64,000 nt of DNA, from positions 110,589 through 174,588 of the forward strand of contig CAJNYU010000040.1 in assembly GCA_905331475.1 (NCBI GenBank). Reading direction: 5' to 3'. Below are positions 60,996 through 64,000 of this stretch, piece after piece. Made by a program: the position numbers and the translations under genes. Under the pieces are notes generated by a model. It was given only the letters and a program-made list of their open reading frames with translations. It was not told the origin of the DNA and ran no database searches. The stretch comes from Rotaria socialis (lineage: Eukaryota > Rotifera > Eurotatoria > Philodinida > Philodinidae). How positions within the stretch are numbered: position 1 is the stretch's first letter; each line of letters opens with the position of its first letter.

Positions 60996-62695
60996 TTCGA
61001 TTTAATGCCGAAATGAATCGATCAACGATTTTTTTTATATCTCAATATCTGATATTGACAGATGGATAAAATCTATAATTTAAATTGCTGGCTATTTGTT
61101 AGGTAAGGTTAGCATATAAAAAATATTCGTATATCAAATGATTTCTAGTTTGATAATAAATATTTGATGCCAAAAAGAAAATATCTTCAATGCCATTCTT
61201 TTTTTAGTTAATTTTGATAACAAAAAAATCTCATGATTAAATACAGATGTTTTTATTTTATTATTAAGATGTCAATTTTTCTTCCCCATAGCCCAAGTAA
61301 ATTACGAATGCAAATTCTCTTGAGATTCCTTTACATAATATAATGATTGAAAAACAAGACATTCTTTTTTTCAGTACTTCATTTCGTAGTCAAACGCAAA
61401 GAACAATCGATCAATGTTGCACACTTGTTTTATCGAACACAGATGCATCCATCTGATAATTTCATGCAGAAACTCATTCGAAAATAAACTTAATTTAAAA
61501 AAGGCAAAACTATTGTTATTATATCCTTCACTGTATTATGATGTAAGTAGACTATCGTCACTTTTATTCGTTGTTCTTCTCGCTAAGATTATATTCAATC
61601 TCTCGTTTTGTAGAACATGAAAAAGAAAAAGAAAGTATACTACATTATCGTTACATCACGACACTTCATAATCATGAAACATTAGTAATCTTCATACGTT
61701 GATACCATAACAGATGCGTGATCAACATTTAAATGAAGGACTAAATATAACACCAATATCACAGGAGACGGTTCATTCATAACAAATATTCATATTAAAA
61801 GTATTTTTCATGAGCACTTTTAGTTAAAAGTTGTCTCTTAAATTTAAAATGATAATGTTGACGAACAAGTAGCACTCATAATTCAAGGATCATGCATTTC
61901 TAAGCAGAAGTAAATGGAACCAAGAGCTGACGATTCAAAAACTAATGTCTCTAATTGAATAAATATGTCCATTACATTGTGTTTCTTTCCAATTACTTTG
62001 TTTTCTTCTCCTAGTAATATCCACGTCTACAAGTTTATTCTATTTCGCTATCGGTCCCCCTAAAAGTCTCTATATTTGGTACAAATTTGATTAAATTCAT
62101 CTTTTAAGAGAAGATTACAGCTAAAGTCTTGCGAAACCTTATTTGTCATTGCTTCCTTTCATGGTACATCAGTCGATTGAAATAAGACTCATTTCATGTC
62201 TTTTTTTCCTTTTGTTTTCTTTACATGATATATTCAAGATTACCAGCTGTATTTATCTAAGACATTAGTTTATTCCAACATAACAAACTGTGCGTCGCAT
62301 GCCTCAGTCGAAACCAAGAGACCCGATCAAGAAAAAACAAATCAGACTAAACTATTTATTTGGTCAATTTTATCATTGAGAAAATGTTCTTAGATTAAGA
62401 AGTAATTAGCAAATAATCATTTTAAAACAAAAAGCAATATAATACATTAACATATGATAAACATGGTGTTTACAAGAATACTACATTTATAAATATTCAT
62501 ATGGCATTTTTACAAAAAAGTCATCAGTCAGTACACATATTGCATAGCACGTTGCGTGCATAATTCTTCAAATGGCAGCAATGAATTAATGCTCACCACA
62601 TATTTATATAGTATTTGTTTTCCTGAGTAAATATCCGTTGCATGGAGAGTTAATTTGACTTAAATAATCAATGTAAAAAATTAATCTTATTAACT
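60996..62695. other. Divergent intergenic region
   Basis: Upstream of both the EGF/chitin gene (-) and the RhoGEF gene (+). No gene, repeat or RNA recognised; AT-rich with short frames only. Confidence 0.4.
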
Positions 62696-64000
62696 ATGAT
62701 GAGTTTGCATAGTCGACATGAATTTCGAGAGATATATCACACTCTCGGTATGTCCCAGGTCATGTTGTTATTTCTATTAAATTATTAACTATTTTGTTTT
62801 TATTCTCTACGCTAGAACATGTCTTGCAAGAAACTTCACTTAATGTTTTATCAACAGCTGATTTGCTAAATCAACGACTTGCATTTCTAACGGGTGGTAC
62901 AAGTCATGATTGTCCAATTCTTACATTTCCCGATAATTCAAAAATTGAATTAACACAAGAAAATTATAAAAAGCTTATTTCATATTTAACTCAAATACCA
63001 ACGTAATAAATATTACGAGAGAGAAAAAATAACAATATTCCGCAGTTTACTTTATCTAGTGAAAACGAACGTCAATGCGGTTTTGTTCTCATTATTGATC
63101 GACGGTCAAATACATGGACTACTGTTAAATCTATTATCAGCTATATCGAGGTAACTAAACGTAGCTATATTTAATATGTAAAATAGAAGTCGTTTGTTTT
63201 CTATTTGCCAACCACAAGACAGAGTGTTGATAAAAATTCCTTGTTTTTTTTGTTACGTACGGAAGATTGATCTTCAATGCATACTTTCAAAAAATATCAA
63301 TAGAAATAGAAAGATTGGTTTTTTTTTTGAATACATAAATCTCATATTCTTCCTATCTTTTGATATTTCATTGTTTAATAAATACAAAAGAACGATTGCA
63401 TTTTTAATACGCATTACATCAGTTTCTAATTATTGATTAAAATCTACAAGAATTCATAGAAATAACTTCTCATCTACTTCCATACGATGCCCTACTGTCA
63501 AACACTTGAATAAAATATATAATATCTATTAATCATACGAAATAAAGTTGAGCTTCTTTTTTCTCTCTCTACAGGATTACTTTCCGTATTCAATACAATG
63601 TATTTATCTTCTTCGGCCGAATTCCTTCATGCAACGAGCTCTATCACATGTAGCAATTCTGAATGATATAACTTGTTCATATCGTGTAGGTTTAATTAGA
63701 TATTTTTGTAGTAGCTTTTTTTTTTGTTAATATTTGATTTAGCTAATTATCTGTCGGTCGTTATCGCAACTTTATGAATATGTCGATGTAAGTCAATTAT
63801 CTAAAGATTTAGGTGGTTTAATTAATTTTCGTTTATTTGAATGGATTGAACAAAGACTGGTAATTATCAGTGATCATTAAAATAAATAATGCTCTTTATT
63901 TTACTTTTTTTTTTTGTTCTTTGCAAGACTATTGAAAAATTAACTCAATCAATACATGAATTAAATGAGACATTACTTGCGTTTATTAAAGAAGTTAATG
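62696..64000 (+). CDS. Dbl-family RhoGEF N-terminus with Sec14 domain (MCF2L/DBS type), partial
   Basis: Exons 62696-62747, 62816-63002, 63060-63150, 63575-63685, 63743-63859 and 63928 to the window edge join in frame. The protein starts MMSLHSRHEFREIYHTLEHV, then LLNQRLAFLTGGTSHDCPIL, TFPDNSKIELTQENYKKLI, CGFVLIIDRRSNTWTTVKSI, FPYSIQCIYLLRPNSFMQRA, LYEYVDVSQLSKDLGG and FEWIEQRL. This is a Sec14/CRAL-TRIO lipid-binding domain as found before the spectrin repeats of MCF2, MCF2L, Kalirin and Trio. LIIDRR--TW, RP-SF-QR and LGG--------EWI agree best with MCF2L/DBS. The last exon, TIEKLTQSIHELNETLLAFI, begins the spectrin-like region. DH and PH domains should lie to the right. The start ATG is the first of two adjacent in-frame ATGs (62696 and 62699); an upstream exon is possible. 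Confidence 0.8.

Overview
The window looks like nuclear DNA of a small, AT-rich, intron-bearing invertebrate. Conserved animal genes (ABCB8, SLC49A4, a tektin, MAP2K7, AMPK gamma, RAB27, a Pax fragment gene, a Dbl-type RhoGEF) are split by many introns of about 45-65 nt and packed on both strands. Several genes have an AG splice acceptor directly at or just before the first ATG, as expected with spliced-leader trans-splicing. Together with a gene-poor, pseudogene- and foldback-rich centre, this fits a bdelloid rotifer; that assignment is inference. No rRNA, tRNA, CRISPR or retroelement coding region was recognised.

Layout. 1-0.5 kb: metallophosphoesterase remnant (-). 1.6-6.3 kb: ABCB8 and SLC49A4 (+), 152 nt apart. 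6.4-9.6 kb: decayed cullin-1 copy (-) and decayed seven-helix receptor (+). 10-21.5 kb: a gene-poor block with a tandem pair of small prohormone-like genes (11.2 and 17.4 kb, -) and at least five inverted-repeat/foldback structures, one with identical 117-bp arms that end at an N and a 56-base C run. 22.6-23.4 kb: decayed EGF-like gene. 24.7-25.4 kb: a very short Pax gene that keeps the first half of the paired domain and the octapeptide. 26.3-28.6 kb: tektin-3-like (-). 30.5-33.0 kb: MAP2K7 (-). 34.1-39.9 kb: AMPK gamma (+), with a decayed minus-strand gene inside its largest intron. 40.8-44.8 kb: a foldback element, then a VWA7-like pseudogene split by a DNA element with long inverted ends. 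48.5-49.5 kb: decayed second copy of the AMPK gamma 3' end. 50.1-51.5 kb: RAB27 (+). 55.8-56.6 kb: intronless endonuclease/exonuclease/phosphatase gene. 57.7-58.3 kb: nested inverted repeats. 59.7-61.0 kb: secreted EGF/chitin-binding protein (-). 62.7-64.0 kb: start of a Sec14-domain RhoGEF (+), cut by the window edge.

The genes do not form one pathway. MAP2K7 (JNK arm), AMPK gamma, RAB27 and the RhoGEF are ordinary signalling and trafficking genes; the tektin belongs to cilia and flagella; ABCB8 and SLC49A4 are mitochondrial and probably lysosomal transporters. The least familiar material is the duplicated prohormone pair, the half-paired-domain Pax gene and the cluster of foldback elements. 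All gene models were spliced by eye; each intact model was checked for GT-AG (once GC-AG) boundaries and a length divisible by three.
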